From an uncultured Porphyromonadaceae bacterium (lineage in GTDB: Bacteria > Bacteroidota > Bacteroidia > Bacteroidales > Muribaculaceae), in NCBI GenBank assembly GCA_947177405.1, contig CAMWUJ010000032.1, forward strand, positions 1 to 33,901: a stretch of DNA of 33,901 nt. The letters are read 5' to 3'. This document shows positions 24,838 to 33,750 of the stretch, in pieces. The notes beneath the pieces were generated by a model. The model had not been told where the DNA came from. It was given only the letters and a program-made list of their open reading frames with translations, and did not search any database. How positions within the stretch are numbered: the first letter of the stretch is position 1; the number at the start of each line of letters is the position of its first letter. Both the position numbers and the translations under genes were made by a program.

Positions 24838-25557
24838 TTAGAAGTTAAGAGCCCAGGTGAGTCCGAGAGAGGGGCGGGAGGAGGTCCGTTCAATCATCAT
24901 CGTCGGGGCGAGATCTAAAGAGAGGGAAGGAGAAACGTCGAAATGAGCTAAGGAGGCATCCACGTAAGCATCGAGGATACACACCAGATATAAGGCCACG
25001 ACGCAGATGATACAGAGATCACGGTTGCGCCGGAAATAATCTTTCTTGCTTTGGAATGTAGTGGTGAGCCACGACTTGTCGAGGTCGGCCTCGTTGGTGG
25101 TGGGAGGAAAGAAGTTCATGTAGCTGTTGGTGGCGGGGTCGGAGTCTGTGATATCGCGGTAGGCCTGCACATAGTCCTGATATTGTCCGTTATTCCAACT
25201 TGTGGCATAGGCCAGACCCATGAATCCACCCACCACTATGGGCAGTTTCCAATAGCGGCGGTTATATATCTGCCCCAGACCGGGACAGAGAGCTGAAAGC
25301 CATATCGCTCTCTCGGGCGAGGGGTTGAAAGGTTTCTTCCCTTCAAGTCCGTATGGGTAATCGTCTGCGGTCACGACTGTCTTCACGGAATCAGCCTCTG
25401 CCACAGGGATATCCACATCTATATCGAGATATTCCGTGGAATCGTTGGGGAGCCCCGTGTATTCATAATCGGAGACGTCCTGAGCCAGTGCCTTCGGGGA
25501 GAAATAGTCGAAGGGGAAGAGCAGGAGCAGCGATATGGAGAAGATGAATAATCTCAT
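24838..25557 (-). CDS. DUF5683 membrane protein
   Basis: This 239-residue protein has an N-terminal signal or membrane helix (about residues 4-25), an acidic linker, then the DUF5683 core. That core runs from PERAIWLSALCPGLGQIYNR through WKLPIVVGGFMGLAYATS to a C-terminal hydrophobic segment (DLCIICVVALYLVCILDAY). The family is Bacteroidetes-specific and of unknown function; its usual place between parB and a lytic transglycosylase is reproduced here. Its start overlaps the parB stop by 4 nt, indicating translational coupling. Confidence 0.85.
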   Translation of the reverse strand: MRLFIFSISLLLLFPFDYFSPKALAQDVSDYEYTGLPNDSTEYLDIDVDIPVAEADSVKTVVTADDYPYGLEGKKPFNPSPERAIWLSALCPGLGQIYNRRYWKLPIVVGGFMGLAYATSWNNGQYQDYVQAYRDITDSDPATNSYMNFFPPTTNEADLDKSWLTTTFQSKKDYFRRNRDLCIICVVALYLVCILDAYVDASLAHFDVSPSLSLDLAPTMMIERTSSRPSLGLTWALNF

Positions 25558-26420
25558 TTGTTAAGCTGTTCGAATATTTTCACCAACTCAGCGAGCTGGT
25601 CGTCATTGTCGAATTTAAATGCTATTGTTCCTTTCCCGGAATTATTTCTGGTGATTTTCACCGGTGTGGAGAAATATTTGGTAAGATCGGAGGCGAGATC
25701 TTTATAAGGATTCAAGGCAGCCGTCTTTGCGGTCTTGGCCTCCGGATCATTTTCAGCTATCTTTCGTCCGATCTCTTCAACAGCCCTCACTGAAAGACCA
25801 TCCTTGAGGATCATCTTATACACCTTGAGCTGCATCTTTGGATCTTCAATAGAAAGTATTGCGCGGGCATGGCCCATATCGAGCTTGCGGTCGCGAAGTC
25901 CGAGCTGGATTTCAGCCGGGAGACGGAGCAGACGCAGGTGGTTGGCGATTGTGGCTCGTTTCTTTCCGAGACGTTCCGAGAGGCGTTCCTGGGTAAGGTG
26001 GTAGGAATCGATTAGCTTCTTGAAACCCAGCGCCACCTCAATGGCATTTAGATCCTCACGCTGTATATTTTCGATAAGAGCCATCTCGGTCATCTCAGAA
26101 TCGGAGACTGTGCGCACATAGGCGGGCACCGATTCGAGACCGGCTATCTTGGCGGCTCTCCAGCGGCGTTCACCGGCTATGATCTGATAGTCACCATCGT
26201 CGGAGAGACGCAGCGTAAGGGGCTGCACCACTCCCAGCTCGCGGATCGAAGTGGCAAGTTCAGCAAGACTTTCCTCGTCGAATGTGCGTCGCGGCTGGTC
26301 GGGGTTGGGGGAGATGCGGCTTATCTCAATGTCGGAGATAGCCGATGATCCCCCGGTGTTGATGTCGCCGAGTGAAATCAGAGAGTCGAGTCCTCTTCCG
26401 AGTGCGTTTCTTTTAGCCAT
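25554..26420 (-). CDS. parB: ParB/Spo0J-like chromosome partitioning protein
   Basis: This 288-residue DNA-binding CTPase clamp loads at parS near the origin. It has an N-terminal ParA-interacting stretch (GRGLDSLIS, residues 8-16), a CTP-binding domain with GERRWRA (83-89) and ENIQRED (117-123), and a helix-turn-helix at about 142-165 (LTQERLSERLGKKRATIANH). The C-terminal dimerisation domain closes the protein (FDNDDQLAELVKIFEQLN). It lies 20 nt after parA and overlaps the DUF5683 gene by 4 nt. I did not find a convincing parS palindrome in the window. Confidence 0.95.
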   Translation of the reverse strand: MAKRNALGRGLDSLISLGDINTGGSSAISDIEISRISPNPDQPRRTFDEESLAELATSIRELGVVQPLTLRLSDDGDYQIIAGERRWRAAKIAGLESVPAYVRTVSDSEMTEMALIENIQREDLNAIEVALGFKKLIDSYHLTQERLSERLGKKRATIANHLRLLRLPAEIQLGLRDRKLDMGHARAILSIEDPKMQLKVYKMILKDGLSVRAVEEIGRKIAENDPEAKTAKTAALNPYKDLASDLTKYFSTPVKITRNNSGKGTIAFKFDNDDQLAELVKIFEQLNK

Positions 26421-26440
26421 AACGGGATAGTGGAAAAGTT

Positions 26441-27223
26441 TTATTTAGTCTTTTTCTTTTTTCTTCCGCGCGCGTCGAGTTCCCGGGCGAGCTGAGTGTA
26501 AGCGATAGCTCCCCGGCTGTCGGGATCATATAGAATCACGGGCAGCCCGTGGCTTGGAGATTCCGAGAGCTTGATGTTTCGGGGAATCACGGTGGAGAAT
26601 ACCATATCGCCGAAGTGTCCCTTCAGATCTTCGTATATCTGATTGGCAAGCCGGAGCCGGGCATCATACATGGTTAGCAGGAATCCCTCGATTTCGAGTT
26701 GAGGGCGCAAACGGCTCTTGATGATACGTATCGTGTTGAGGAGTTGGGATATTCCTTCAAGCGCGAAATATTCAGCCTGTACGGGAATGAGCACAGAATC
26801 GGAGGCGGTGAGGGCATTGACCGTGATTATTCCCAGCGACGGCGAACAGTCGATGAGTATATAGTCGTAGTCGTTCTTCACCGGTTCCAAAGTGCGGTAA
26901 AGCACTTTCTCGCGTTCCGGGCGGGTGCGCAATTCCACTTCAGCACCCACGAGATTCATATTGGCGCAGATGATGTCGAGTCCTTTGATGGCGGTCTGCA
27001 TCACGGCGTCACGCGCGGGATAGTTATCCACGAGACATTCATATATCGTGGGGTCGCTTTCATCAGGCTCCATTCCTATGCCTGATGTGGTGTTGGCCTG
27101 GGCATCGGCATCCACAAGAAGCACCTTGCGTCCTCCCTTGGCCAGACAGGCCCCGAGATTGAAAGTGGTGGTGGTCTTCCCTACGCCCCCTTTCTGGTTG
27201 GCTATTGCTATGATTTTTCCCAT
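26441..27223 (-). CDS. parA: ParA/Soj-like chromosome partitioning ATPase
   Basis: This 260-residue protein has the deviant Walker A motif KGGVGKTT (residues 11-18, signature lysine Lys11), a switch region (VDADAQANTTSG) and a Walker B-like ILIDCSPSLG. It has no N-terminal DNA-binding extension, as expected for the chromosomal (Soj) type. It moves ParB-parS complexes by ATP-driven binding to the nucleoid. It is the first gene of the leftward operon, with a -7 box about 54 nt upstream of the ATG. Confidence 0.95.
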   Translation of the reverse strand: MGKIIAIANQKGGVGKTTTTFNLGACLAKGGRKVLLVDADAQANTTSGIGMEPDESDPTIYECLVDNYPARDAVMQTAIKGLDIICANMNLVGAEVELRTRPEREKVLYRTLEPVKNDYDYILIDCSPSLGIITVNALTASDSVLIPVQAEYFALEGISQLLNTIRIIKSRLRPQLEIEGFLLTMYDARLRLANQIYEDLKGHFGDMVFSTVIPRNIKLSESPSHGLPVILYDPDSRGAIAYTQLARELDARGRKKKKTK

Positions 27224-27276
27224 TGTTTTCGATGTAGCTTCCCGAGCCGTTATTCACGGCACAGGGAATTAATTTG

Positions 27277-27284
27277 CAAATGTA
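27277..27284 (-). promoter_or_regulatory. Bacteroidetes -7 box of the parA operon (leftward)
   Basis: On the minus strand this reads TACATTTG, a full TAnnTTTG match. The -33 region is weak. The predicted start, near 27270, leaves a leader of about 47 nt before the parA ATG. Confidence 0.6.
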
Positions 27285-27421
27285 GCAAAAAAACGCCGTT
27301 TTACCTCATTGGAATGTCTTAAACAAACTTAAAAAACGAAATTTAGTTTGATTTTCAACAAAGATGAGCGCATACGGATAAGATTAAAGGGCAAAAGGAA
27401 GAGAATGAAAACTTTTTTTGC

Positions 27422-27429
27422 TAAATTTG
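27422..27429 (+). promoter_or_regulatory. Bacteroidetes -7 box of the sufB gene
   Basis: TAAATTTG is a full match to the consensus, with no clear TTTG at -33. The predicted start, near 27436, leaves a leader of about 47 nt before the ATG at 27483. It is divergent from the parA promoter. Confidence 0.6.
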
Positions 27430-27482
27430 CGTATTAAAACTGCAGGGCATTGTGCCAGGCCATGAAATAATTCATTTCGGAA

Positions 27483-28976
27483 ATGGATAACGACAATAAA
27501 GAAAAAGATTTGGGGCTTATCCCTCAGGGAAGTGTGTCGTCGGCACAAACCATTGAGGAAGCCACCAATACAGAATATAAATATGGTTTCACAAGCGATA
27601 TCGACACTGATATTGTGCCACCCGGTCTTAACGAGGATGTGATACGCTTCATATCGGAAAAGAAAGGTGAGCCGGAATGGCTGCTGCAGTTTCGGCTTGA
27701 TGCCTATCGCTATTGGCTCACCCTTCAGCCCCCGCATTGGGCCCATCTTCGAATTCCACCGATTGATTTTCAGGCCATAAGCTATTATGCGGCTCCTAAG
27801 AAGAAGGAGCTCAAGAAGAGTATGGATGAGGTGGATCCGGAGTTGGTGAAAACTTTCAATAAGCTCGGAATCTCCCTTGAGGAGCAGAAGCAGCTTGCCG
27901 GAGTGGCGGTGGATGCCGTGATGGATTCGGTGAGTGTGAAGACTACTCATCGTGAGAAGCTCGCCGAGTTAGGAGTGATATTCTGCAGCTTCTCGGAGGC
28001 CGTGAAAGATTATCCTGATCTGGTGAAAAAATATCTGGGATCGGTGGTGAGCTACCGTGACAATTATTATGCCGCCCTTAACTCAGCTGTCTTTTCCGAC
28101 GGATCATTCGTCTATATCCCTAAGGGGGTGAGGTGCCCGATGGAGCTAAGCACCTATTTCAGGATAAATGCCTCAGGTACCGGTCAATTCGAGCGCACCC
28201 TGATTGTGGCCGATGATGATGCCTATGTGAGCTATCTCGAAGGTTGCACGGCCCCAATGCGCGATGAGAATCAGCTCCATGCCGCCATTGTGGAGATAAT
28301 CGTCGAGGATCGTGCGGAAGTGAAATACAGCACCGTGCAGAACTGGTATGCCGGCGACAAGGACGGTAAGGGAGGTATCTATAATTTTGTAACCAAGCGT
28401 GGTCTCTGCCGTGGCCATCGATCGAAAATATCATGGACTCAGGTTGAGACCGGATCTGCCATCACCTGGAAATATCCTTCATGTGTTCTGAAAGGAGATG
28501 AGTCGGTGGGAGAATTCTATTCTGTTGCAGTTACAAATAATTATCAGCAGGCCGATACCGGCACCAAGATGATTCATATAGGTAAGAATTCACGTTCCAC
28601 AATAGTGAGCAAGGGAATTTCTGCCGGTCGTTCCCAGAACAGCTATCGTGGTCTGGTGCGTGTGGATAAGAAGGCTGATAACTGCCGTAACTACACGCAG
28701 TGCGATTCTCTTCTGATGGGGGATCTCTGCGGTGCGCATACTTTCCCGGTGATCGACGTTCGCAATAGCTCCTCCACAGTGGAGCATGAGGCCACCACTT
28801 CCAAAATCAACGAGGAACAGCTCTTCTATTGCCGTCAGCGAGGAATTCCCACCGAGGAGGCTATAGGTCTGATCGTGGGAGGCTATGCCCGTGAGGTGAT
28901 GAATAAGTTGCCGATGGAATTTGCTGTCGAGGCTCAGAAACTGCTGCAGATCTCGCTTGAAGGTTCAGTGGGATGA
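27483..28976 (+). CDS. sufB: SufB, Fe-S cluster scaffold subunit
   Basis: This 497-residue protein matches SufB along its length, ending in the typical [22 protein letters not shown] region. SufB works with SufC and SufD as the scaffold for iron-sulfur cluster assembly in the cytoplasm. The residues equivalent to E. coli Cys405 and Glu434 appear as Cys407 ([16 protein letters not shown]) and Glu436 (VEHEATTSK), with the same spacing, so it should be active. Unusually, no sufC or sufD follows: the next gene, 71 nt on, is phoH, and the upstream neighbour is the divergent parA. The other subunits must lie elsewhere in the genome or be supplied by paralogues. Confidence 0.94.
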   Translation: MDNDNKEKDLGLIPQGSVSSAQTIEEATNTEYKYGFTSDIDTDIVPPGLNEDVIRFISEKKGEPEWLLQFRLDAYRYWLTLQPPHWAHLRIPPIDFQAISYYAAPKKKELKKSMDEVDPELVKTFNKLGISLEEQKQLAGVAVDAVMDSVSVKTTHREKLAELGVIFCSFSEAVKDYPDLVKKYLGSVVSYRDNYYAALNSAVFSDGSFVYIPKGVRCPMELSTYFRINASGTGQFERTLIVADDDAYVSYLEGCTAPMRDENQLHAAIVEIIVEDRAEVKYSTVQNWYAGDKDGKGGIYNFVTKRGLCRGHRSKISWTQVETGSAITWKYPSCVLKGDESVGEFYSVAVTNNYQQADTGTKMIHIGKNSRSTIVSKGISAGRSQNSYRGLVRVDKKADNCRNYTQCDSLLMGDLCGAHTFPVIDVRNSSSTVEHEATTSKINEEQLFYCRQRGIPTEEAIGLIVGGYAREVMNKLPMEFAVEAQKLLQISLEGSVG

Positions 28977-29003
28977 TGGAAGCACCATCATGGCACGCTT
29001 TTT

Positions 29004-29027
29004 GTATCCTATACGTATTATTATACG
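29004..29027. repeat. Alternating GTAT/ATAC palindromes between sufB and phoH
   Basis: GTAT (29004-29007) pairs with ATAC (29011-29014). ATACGTAT (29011-29018) is itself a perfect palindrome. CGTAT (29014-29018) pairs with ATACG (29023-29027) around TATT. The three overlapping symmetries fit in 24 bp just after a TTTTTG that could be a -33 element. It may be an operator for phoH, or chance in AT-rich DNA. Confidence 0.35.
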
Positions 29028-29047
29028 AATAGAGAGAAATTTACGTA

Positions 29048-30013
29048 ATGAACGAAAGATTAGTAATAATAGATCGTGTTGACCCTCAGACTTTTTATGG
29101 TGTCAACAATTCAAATATAAGCCTCATCCGAAATTTATTCCCGAAATTGCGGATGGCCGCGCGTGGCAACGTGATCAAGGTGATAGGCGAGCCGGGCGAG
29201 ACTGCCGAATTCGAACGCAAGATAGGGGAAATCCAGGATTATGCCTCCCGCTATAACAAGCTTACCGAGGATGCCATAATAGATATAGTGCGTGGAGACC
29301 CTCCGGCGGAAGTGAATGCGGAGGGAGTGATAATTTATGGACAGAACGGCAAGCCGATCGCTCCCCGCAATGCCAATCAGGCTCGGATGGTGAAGAGCTT
29401 CGCTCAGAATGACCTCACCTTCGCGCTCGGCCCTGCGGGAACAGGAAAGACATATATCGCCATAGCGCTTGCTGTGAGTGCTCTCAAGAACAAGCAGTGC
29501 CGCCGTATCATCCTATCCCGTCCGGCTGTGGAGGCCGGAGAGAAGCTCGGGTTTCTTCCCGGCGATATGAAAGATAAGATAGACCCATATCTGCAACCAT
29601 TGTATGATGCTCTGGAGGATATGCTTCCCCCCATGAAGTTAAAGGAATACATGGAGGCGGGCACTATCCAGATCGCTCCCCTGGCCTTTATGCGCGGACG
29701 GACGCTCAACGATGCCATCATCATTCTTGACGAGGCCCAGAACACCACCCGCCATCAGATGAAGATGTTTCTCACCCGTCTGGGGCAGAACGGAAAGATG
29801 ATCATCACCGGCGATACTACCCAGATCGACCTTCCGCGCAGCGTGCAGAGCGGTCTGCTGCAGGCTCTCCGGATCCTGAGAGATGTCAAAGGAATTGGCC
29901 TGATTGAATATGAGAAGAAGGATATTGTGCGTCATCCTTTGGTGCAGCGCATAGTGGATGCTTATGAGAAGCGGGAGAAAAAGGATGAGGAGGAAAACTT
30001 GGTAACAGAATAA
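29048..30013 (+). CDS. phoH: PhoH-family ATPase
   Basis: This 321-residue protein has the usual PhoH-like length and layout. A small N-terminal domain leads to an ATPase core with Walker A GPAGTGKT (128-135), Walker B ILDEAQN (226-232) and the TGDTTQID segment (254-261). LSRPAVEAGEKLGFLPGD is characteristic of the family. The family is linked to RNA metabolism and is often near ybeY in other bacteria; no such neighbour is here. The next gene (DUF2027) starts 6 nt later, so they are co-transcribed. A leftover TTTTTG at 28999-29004 could be part of a promoter, but no matching -7 box is visible. Confidence 0.93.
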   Translation: MNERLVIIDRVDPQTFYGVNNSNISLIRNLFPKLRMAARGNVIKVIGEPGETAEFERKIGEIQDYASRYNKLTEDAIIDIVRGDPPAEVNAEGVIIYGQNGKPIAPRNANQARMVKSFAQNDLTFALGPAGTGKTYIAIALAVSALKNKQCRRIILSRPAVEAGEKLGFLPGDMKDKIDPYLQPLYDALEDMLPPMKLKEYMEAGTIQIAPLAFMRGRTLNDAIIILDEAQNTTRHQMKMFLTRLGQNGKMIITGDTTQIDLPRSVQSGLLQALRILRDVKGIGLIEYEKKDIVRHPLVQRIVDAYEKREKKDEEENLVTE

Positions 30014-30019
30014 ATTGAA

Positions 30020-30715
30020 ATGGCAAAGACAGGAGATACGGTGCGTTTCCTCAATTCCGTAGGTGGAGGACGCATCACAAGAATAGAAGGAAAGATAGCC
30101 TATGTGGAGGAGGATGGTTTCGAGACACCGGTGCTCGTTAATGAGCTTGTGGTGGTGCTTCCGGCAGGCCACGAGGCTGCTGCCTCGGGTCCGAAGAAGA
30201 TGTTCGACCAGAAGGCTTTTGACGAGGGAAGAAAAAAGACGCGGGAAAATCCCAAGACCGTGAAAGAGGAAGCTGCTCCCGAAGCGCTTCCGGTAGTGGA
30301 GACCGAGCGTGGAGAGAAAATCAATGTGGTGCTTGGTTTCGAGCCTTCAGATGTGAAGAATCTTGGACGCACACGGATAGCGGCCGTATTGGTGAATGAT
30401 TCCAATTATTTCCTGCAGTTCAATGTCATGGTGCGCGATGAGGAGGCCAAGGCATGGAAGAATCTTTATCAGGGTGAAGTCTCTCCTAATGAGCTCATTG
30501 ATATCGCGTCCTATACTCAGGACACCATCTCAGAGATGGAAAGGGTGGTGTTTCAGGCTATCGCGTATAAGAAAGGGAAGCCTTTTCAGGTGAAATATCC
30601 AATAAATGTGTCGCGAAAAATCGACCTGACAAAATTTTTCAAACTGCATTGCTTCCGTCCCGGGATTTATTTCGACACTCCTGTGATTGAGGTGCCTCTC
30701 TATACTGAAAGATAA
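30020..30715 (+). CDS. DUF2027 protein, apparently without the usual Smr domain
   Basis: This 231-residue protein begins with a short beta-barrel-like segment (GDTVRFLNSVGGGRITRIEGKIA written in pieces: GDTVRFLNSVGGG, RITRIEGK, AYVEEDGFETPVLVNELVVV), as in Bacteroidetes DUF2027 proteins. A charged linker (about 65-95) and a second beta domain (about 98-228, KINVVLGFEPSD to PVIEVPLYTER) follow. From memory, most DUF2027 proteins are about 340-360 residues and end in an Smr (MutS2-type) domain; here the frame stops after the second beta domain. The following DNA encodes a separate DUF695 protein, and I see no Smr-like sequence in its other frames. It starts 6 nt after phoH. Confidence 0.75.
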   Translation: MAKTGDTVRFLNSVGGGRITRIEGKIAYVEEDGFETPVLVNELVVVLPAGHEAAASGPKKMFDQKAFDEGRKKTRENPKTVKEEAAPEALPVVETERGEKINVVLGFEPSDVKNLGRTRIAAVLVNDSNYFLQFNVMVRDEEAKAWKNLYQGEVSPNELIDIASYTQDTISEMERVVFQAIAYKKGKPFQVKYPINVSRKIDLTKFFKLHCFRPGIYFDTPVIEVPLYTER

Positions 30716-30737
30716 CCTGAAGAGACCCCACGGAAAT

Positions 30738-31184
30738 ATGAAAGAAAGATGGTGGACCGCTCCGGCTGAGAGCGAGTCAGGCGCAACGATTTTAGTGACG
30801 GGGCGCGATAATATGGAGGAGGTGATCGCAAAAGGGAAATACAATTACCGGGTCACGGTGAGCTGGGACTATAATCGACTCCCCAACGGGATGCCCGAGG
30901 ATGGCGACGCCCGGCAGATGGAAGCGGCTACCGATGCTTTCCTTTCTGAATTCAAGAAAGATAAGGTGGCTTACCTTACAGGTATATATACCGGCGACGG
31001 CCGTCGTGAATGGATATTCTATACTTCCAATCTCAATATCTTCGGGAAAGTATTCAATCGGGCTCTGGAAGACCTCGATACCATGCCTCTCAAACTTGAG
31101 GCAGAATCCGATCCTGAATGGGAGGAGTATAAGGAGATGAAAGAGATTTCTTATATTCCGGAGGATGAATCTGAAAAATTTTGA
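30738..31184 (+). CDS. DUF695-like protein
   Basis: This 148-residue protein is cytoplasmic by prediction. The frame opens at 30687 inside the previous gene, but the ATG at 30738 (MKERWWTAPAES) is preferred because WWxAPxE begins the DUF695 domain and the overlap disappears. Segments YNYRVTVSWDYN, VAYLTGIYTGDGRREWIFYT and a C-terminal SDPEWEEYKEM agree with that family, which has no known function. It lies 22 nt after the DUF2027 gene and probably ends the phoH operon. Confidence 0.7.
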   Translation: MKERWWTAPAESESGATILVTGRDNMEEVIAKGKYNYRVTVSWDYNRLPNGMPEDGDARQMEAATDAFLSEFKKDKVAYLTGIYTGDGRREWIFYTSNLNIFGKVFNRALEDLDTMPLKLEAESDPEWEEYKEMKEISYIPEDESEKF

Positions 31185-31186
31185 TT

Positions 31187-31194
31187 AATTTTGC
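31187..31194 (+). promoter_or_regulatory. Bacteroidetes -7 box of the GH13 amylase gene
   Basis: TAATTTTG matches TAnnTTTG and begins 3 nt after the stop codon of the DUF695 gene. No TTG is found at -33. The predicted start, near 31201, leaves a leader of about 40 nt before the ATG at 31241. Confidence 0.6.
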
Positions 31195-31240
31195 AGGATA
31201 AACCATGAGATAAAATTAACATTATAAAAACCTTAGAATC

Positions 31241-33712
31241 ATGTTAAAAAAATACTTGATCACCATGATGATGGGTCTGGCCGCCATAAGTGTGCAGGCA
31301 CAGGATGCCGAAGGACTGACAGTGGTCTACGGCGCTACCCAGACATCCAATCTTCTTTCTAAAGGAAAGAAAGTTAAATTGCGCGGTATCGCCAATCAGC
31401 CCGCACTCATGACCATTTCTGTAAATGGTATGCAGGTTGCGGAAGGCCAGGGAGTGGAATATGATAATAAAGGCACGAAGGAATACCGTCTCGAATATCA
31501 ATATACATTTGAAAATGAAGGATCGTATGAAGTGCTTTTCACTGCCACTGCCGACGGCAAGACAGTGACAGATACCACTTATTTCCTCATTGACCCCAAG
31601 TCTAACCAGAGCTCCTCTCAAGCAGTGCCCCCGATGGGTGCCTATCGCAATGCCGACGGCACTGTCACTTTTTGTCTGGCGGCTCCCGAGAAGGAATCAG
31701 TGGTATTGGTAGGAGAGTGGAACAATTACCAGCTCACTCCCGAATCCGTGATGGATTATGTGGATGGTCCTGCTGACGGACAAGGTTCCTACCGGTATTT
31801 CACTAAGACTGTGAGCGGAATTCCGGTCAATACTCCGACCAAGTATTATTTCTATGTCAACAACGGCAACACCTTTAAGGCTGTAGGTGACCCCTACGCA
31901 CGTATGGTGCTCGATCCCAATAATGACAAATGGATATCTCCCGATGTCTATCCCGATATCCCCTCTTATCCGGCTTCTCTGAGCACTGGCAGCAATGTAT
32001 GTGTGGCTGTATTCCAGGATAACTATGGCCAATACACATGGAAGATGGATTCTTTCAAAGGTGCCCCCAAAGATCAGCTCGTGATATATGAGCTCCTTTT
32101 CCGCGACTTCACCGGCACCGAAGGGAAAGCTTCCGGTAATGGCACCGTGCGCGGTGCGATTGAGAAGATTCCTTATCTCAAGTCGTTAGGTATCAACGCT
32201 GTGGAGCTTCTTCCTATTCAGGAGTTTGACGGCAATCTCTCATGGGGCTACAATCCTAACTTCTATTTTGCTCTCGACAAGGCTTACGGCACTCCTCAGG
32301 ATTATAAGGAATTTATTGATATCTGCCACCAAAACGGCATTGCAGTGATTCTTGACGTGGTGTTCAACCAGAGCGCCGGCCTTCATCCCTGGTATATGAT
32401 GTATGATATCAAGAGCAATCCTTTCTATAATAAGGAGGCTCCTCATGCCTACAGTGTGTTGAACGACTGGGTGCAGGAGTATCCTCTCGTGCAGCAACAG
32501 TGGCACGACATGTTGAAATTCTGGCTTTCGGAATATAAGGTGGATGGTTTCCGCTTTGACCTCGTTAAGGGTCTTGGTGACAACAGCTCATACGCCGGAT
32601 CAGGCTCCATTGACAATAGAACCAACAGGTTCAACCAGAGCCGCGTGGACCGTATGAAGAATCTTCACAATGCAATGCGTGAAGTTAACCCCGACGCTTA
32701 TTTCATCAATGAGCTTCTCGGTGATGCCAAGGAGGAGAATGAGATGGCGAAGGACGGCGAGCTCAACTGGCTCAACAATAACTATAACGGCTGCGAATTC
32801 GCTATGGGATGGAAGAGTAATCTCAACTCCATGTGGGCTAACAAAGCAAGCCGCACTCCCGGATCTATCGTATCCTATCTCGAATCTCACGATGAGGAGC
32901 GTCTTGCTTATAAGCAGGATATGTATGGCGCCACAGGAATCAAGGGTAACCGTGAGAATTCTTGCTATCGCCTCGCAGGTGCTGCTGTGCAGATGCTCAT
33001 GACTCCCGGATCTCACATGATCTGGCAGTTCTCCGAAATGGGTAACGCGCAGACCACCAAGAGTAAGGATGGCGGCAACGACACAGGCAACAAGCTCGTC
33101 AACTGGTCGCTTCTCGATAATGAATGGAACAAGGGCCTCGTGGATCGTTACACCGAGCTTATCAACATCCGTCTCGCCAACCCCGACCTCTTTGGAGAGC
33201 AGGCTGAGTATAGCCTTGATTTCAACAATACTGCCAATTATCCTACCGCTCCCAAAAAGCTCATGTATGCTAAATCATTCTACGGTGACAAGGAGATTCA
33301 CGTGCTCATCAACCCCGGTGTGAATGTGGTGCTTACTTCTCAGGCTGCTTTCAAGAGTCAGAATCCCAATGATTATCAGGTTCTCTCCAAATGGGGTGCA
33401 ACTGATCCCGTGATTGATTATGCCACAGGAAATGTGACACTCCCCGCCAATGGTTATGTGGTGATTGGCAACAAGTCGGTTGTGCCCGATCTTTCAGGTG
33501 TTAACGACATCGAGTTAACTCCCGCGCGTAAATTCGCTGCATATTCTATTGATGGCGAGCTTCGCACAGTCAATGCCTCAGGCAAAGTGGAGGTTTGGAA
33601 TCTCAGCGGCATGAAGGTGGCTGAGTCCAATGGCGATGCCACATTCTCACTTCCCGCCGGAATATATCTTCTCCGCAACGGATCAGAGTCATTGAAGGTG
33701 ATGGTGAAATAA
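31241..33712 (+). CDS. Secreted GH13 alpha-amylase-family enzyme with CBM48-like module and T9SS-like tail
   Basis: This 823-residue exported glycoside hydrolase is predicted to act on alpha-glucans. It has a signal peptide (1-21, VQA-Q), a first beta domain (about 22-125), a CBM48-like module (about 130-230, VVLVGEWNNY and KYYFYVNNG), a TIM barrel (about 270-690) and a C-terminal beta domain. Catalytic residues are visible: Asp440 (GFRFDLVKG, nucleophile), Glu491 (FINELLGD, acid/base) and Asp551 (ESHDEERL). Region I reads DVVFNQ (372-377), with Gln where most GH13 enzymes have His. The final 70 residues (VEVWNLSGMKVAES, then PAGIYLLRNGSESLKVMVK) form a long-type sorting tail, so surface display or release is likely. 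It is not next to susC/susD-like genes, so it is a stand-alone starch or glycogen enzyme in this window. Confidence 0.88.
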   Translation: MLKKYLITMMMGLAAISVQAQDAEGLTVVYGATQTSNLLSKGKKVKLRGIANQPALMTISVNGMQVAEGQGVEYDNKGTKEYRLEYQYTFENEGSYEVLFTATADGKTVTDTTYFLIDPKSNQSSSQAVPPMGAYRNADGTVTFCLAAPEKESVVLVGEWNNYQLTPESVMDYVDGPADGQGSYRYFTKTVSGIPVNTPTKYYFYVNNGNTFKAVGDPYARMVLDPNNDKWISPDVYPDIPSYPASLSTGSNVCVAVFQDNYGQYTWKMDSFKGAPKDQLVIYELLFRDFTGTEGKASGNGTVRGAIEKIPYLKSLGINAVELLPIQEFDGNLSWGYNPNFYFALDKAYGTPQDYKEFIDICHQNGIAVILDVVFNQSAGLHPWYMMYDIKSNPFYNKEAPHAYSVLNDWVQEYPLVQQQWHDMLKFWLSEYKVDGFRFDLVKGLGDNSSYAGSGSIDNRTNRFNQSRVDRMKNLHNAMREVNPDAYFINELLGDAKEENEMAKDGELNWLNNNYNGCEFAMGWKSNLNSMWANKASRTPGSIVSYLESHDEERLAYKQDMYGATGIKGNRENSCYRLAGAAVQMLMTPGSHMIWQFSEMGNAQTTKSKDGGNDTGNKLVNWSLLDNEWNKGLVDRYTELINIRLANPDLFGEQAEYSLDFNNTANYPTAPKKLMYAKSFYGDKEIHVLINPGVNVVLTSQAAFKSQNPNDYQVLSKWGATDPVIDYATGNVTLPANGYVVIGNKSVVPDLSGVNDIELTPARKFAAYSIDGELRTVNASGKVEVWNLSGMKVAESNGDATFSLPAGIYLLRNGSESLKVMVK

Positions 33713-33750
33713 AACTTTTTCCCGTAATGGTATAATAGGGATATGATTTG

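Noticed and set aside
30687-30737. Upstream start for the DUF695 gene overlapping the DUF2027 gene
   Set aside because: The first 17 residues are unlike the family, and the ATG at 30738 begins exactly at the conserved segment without overlap.
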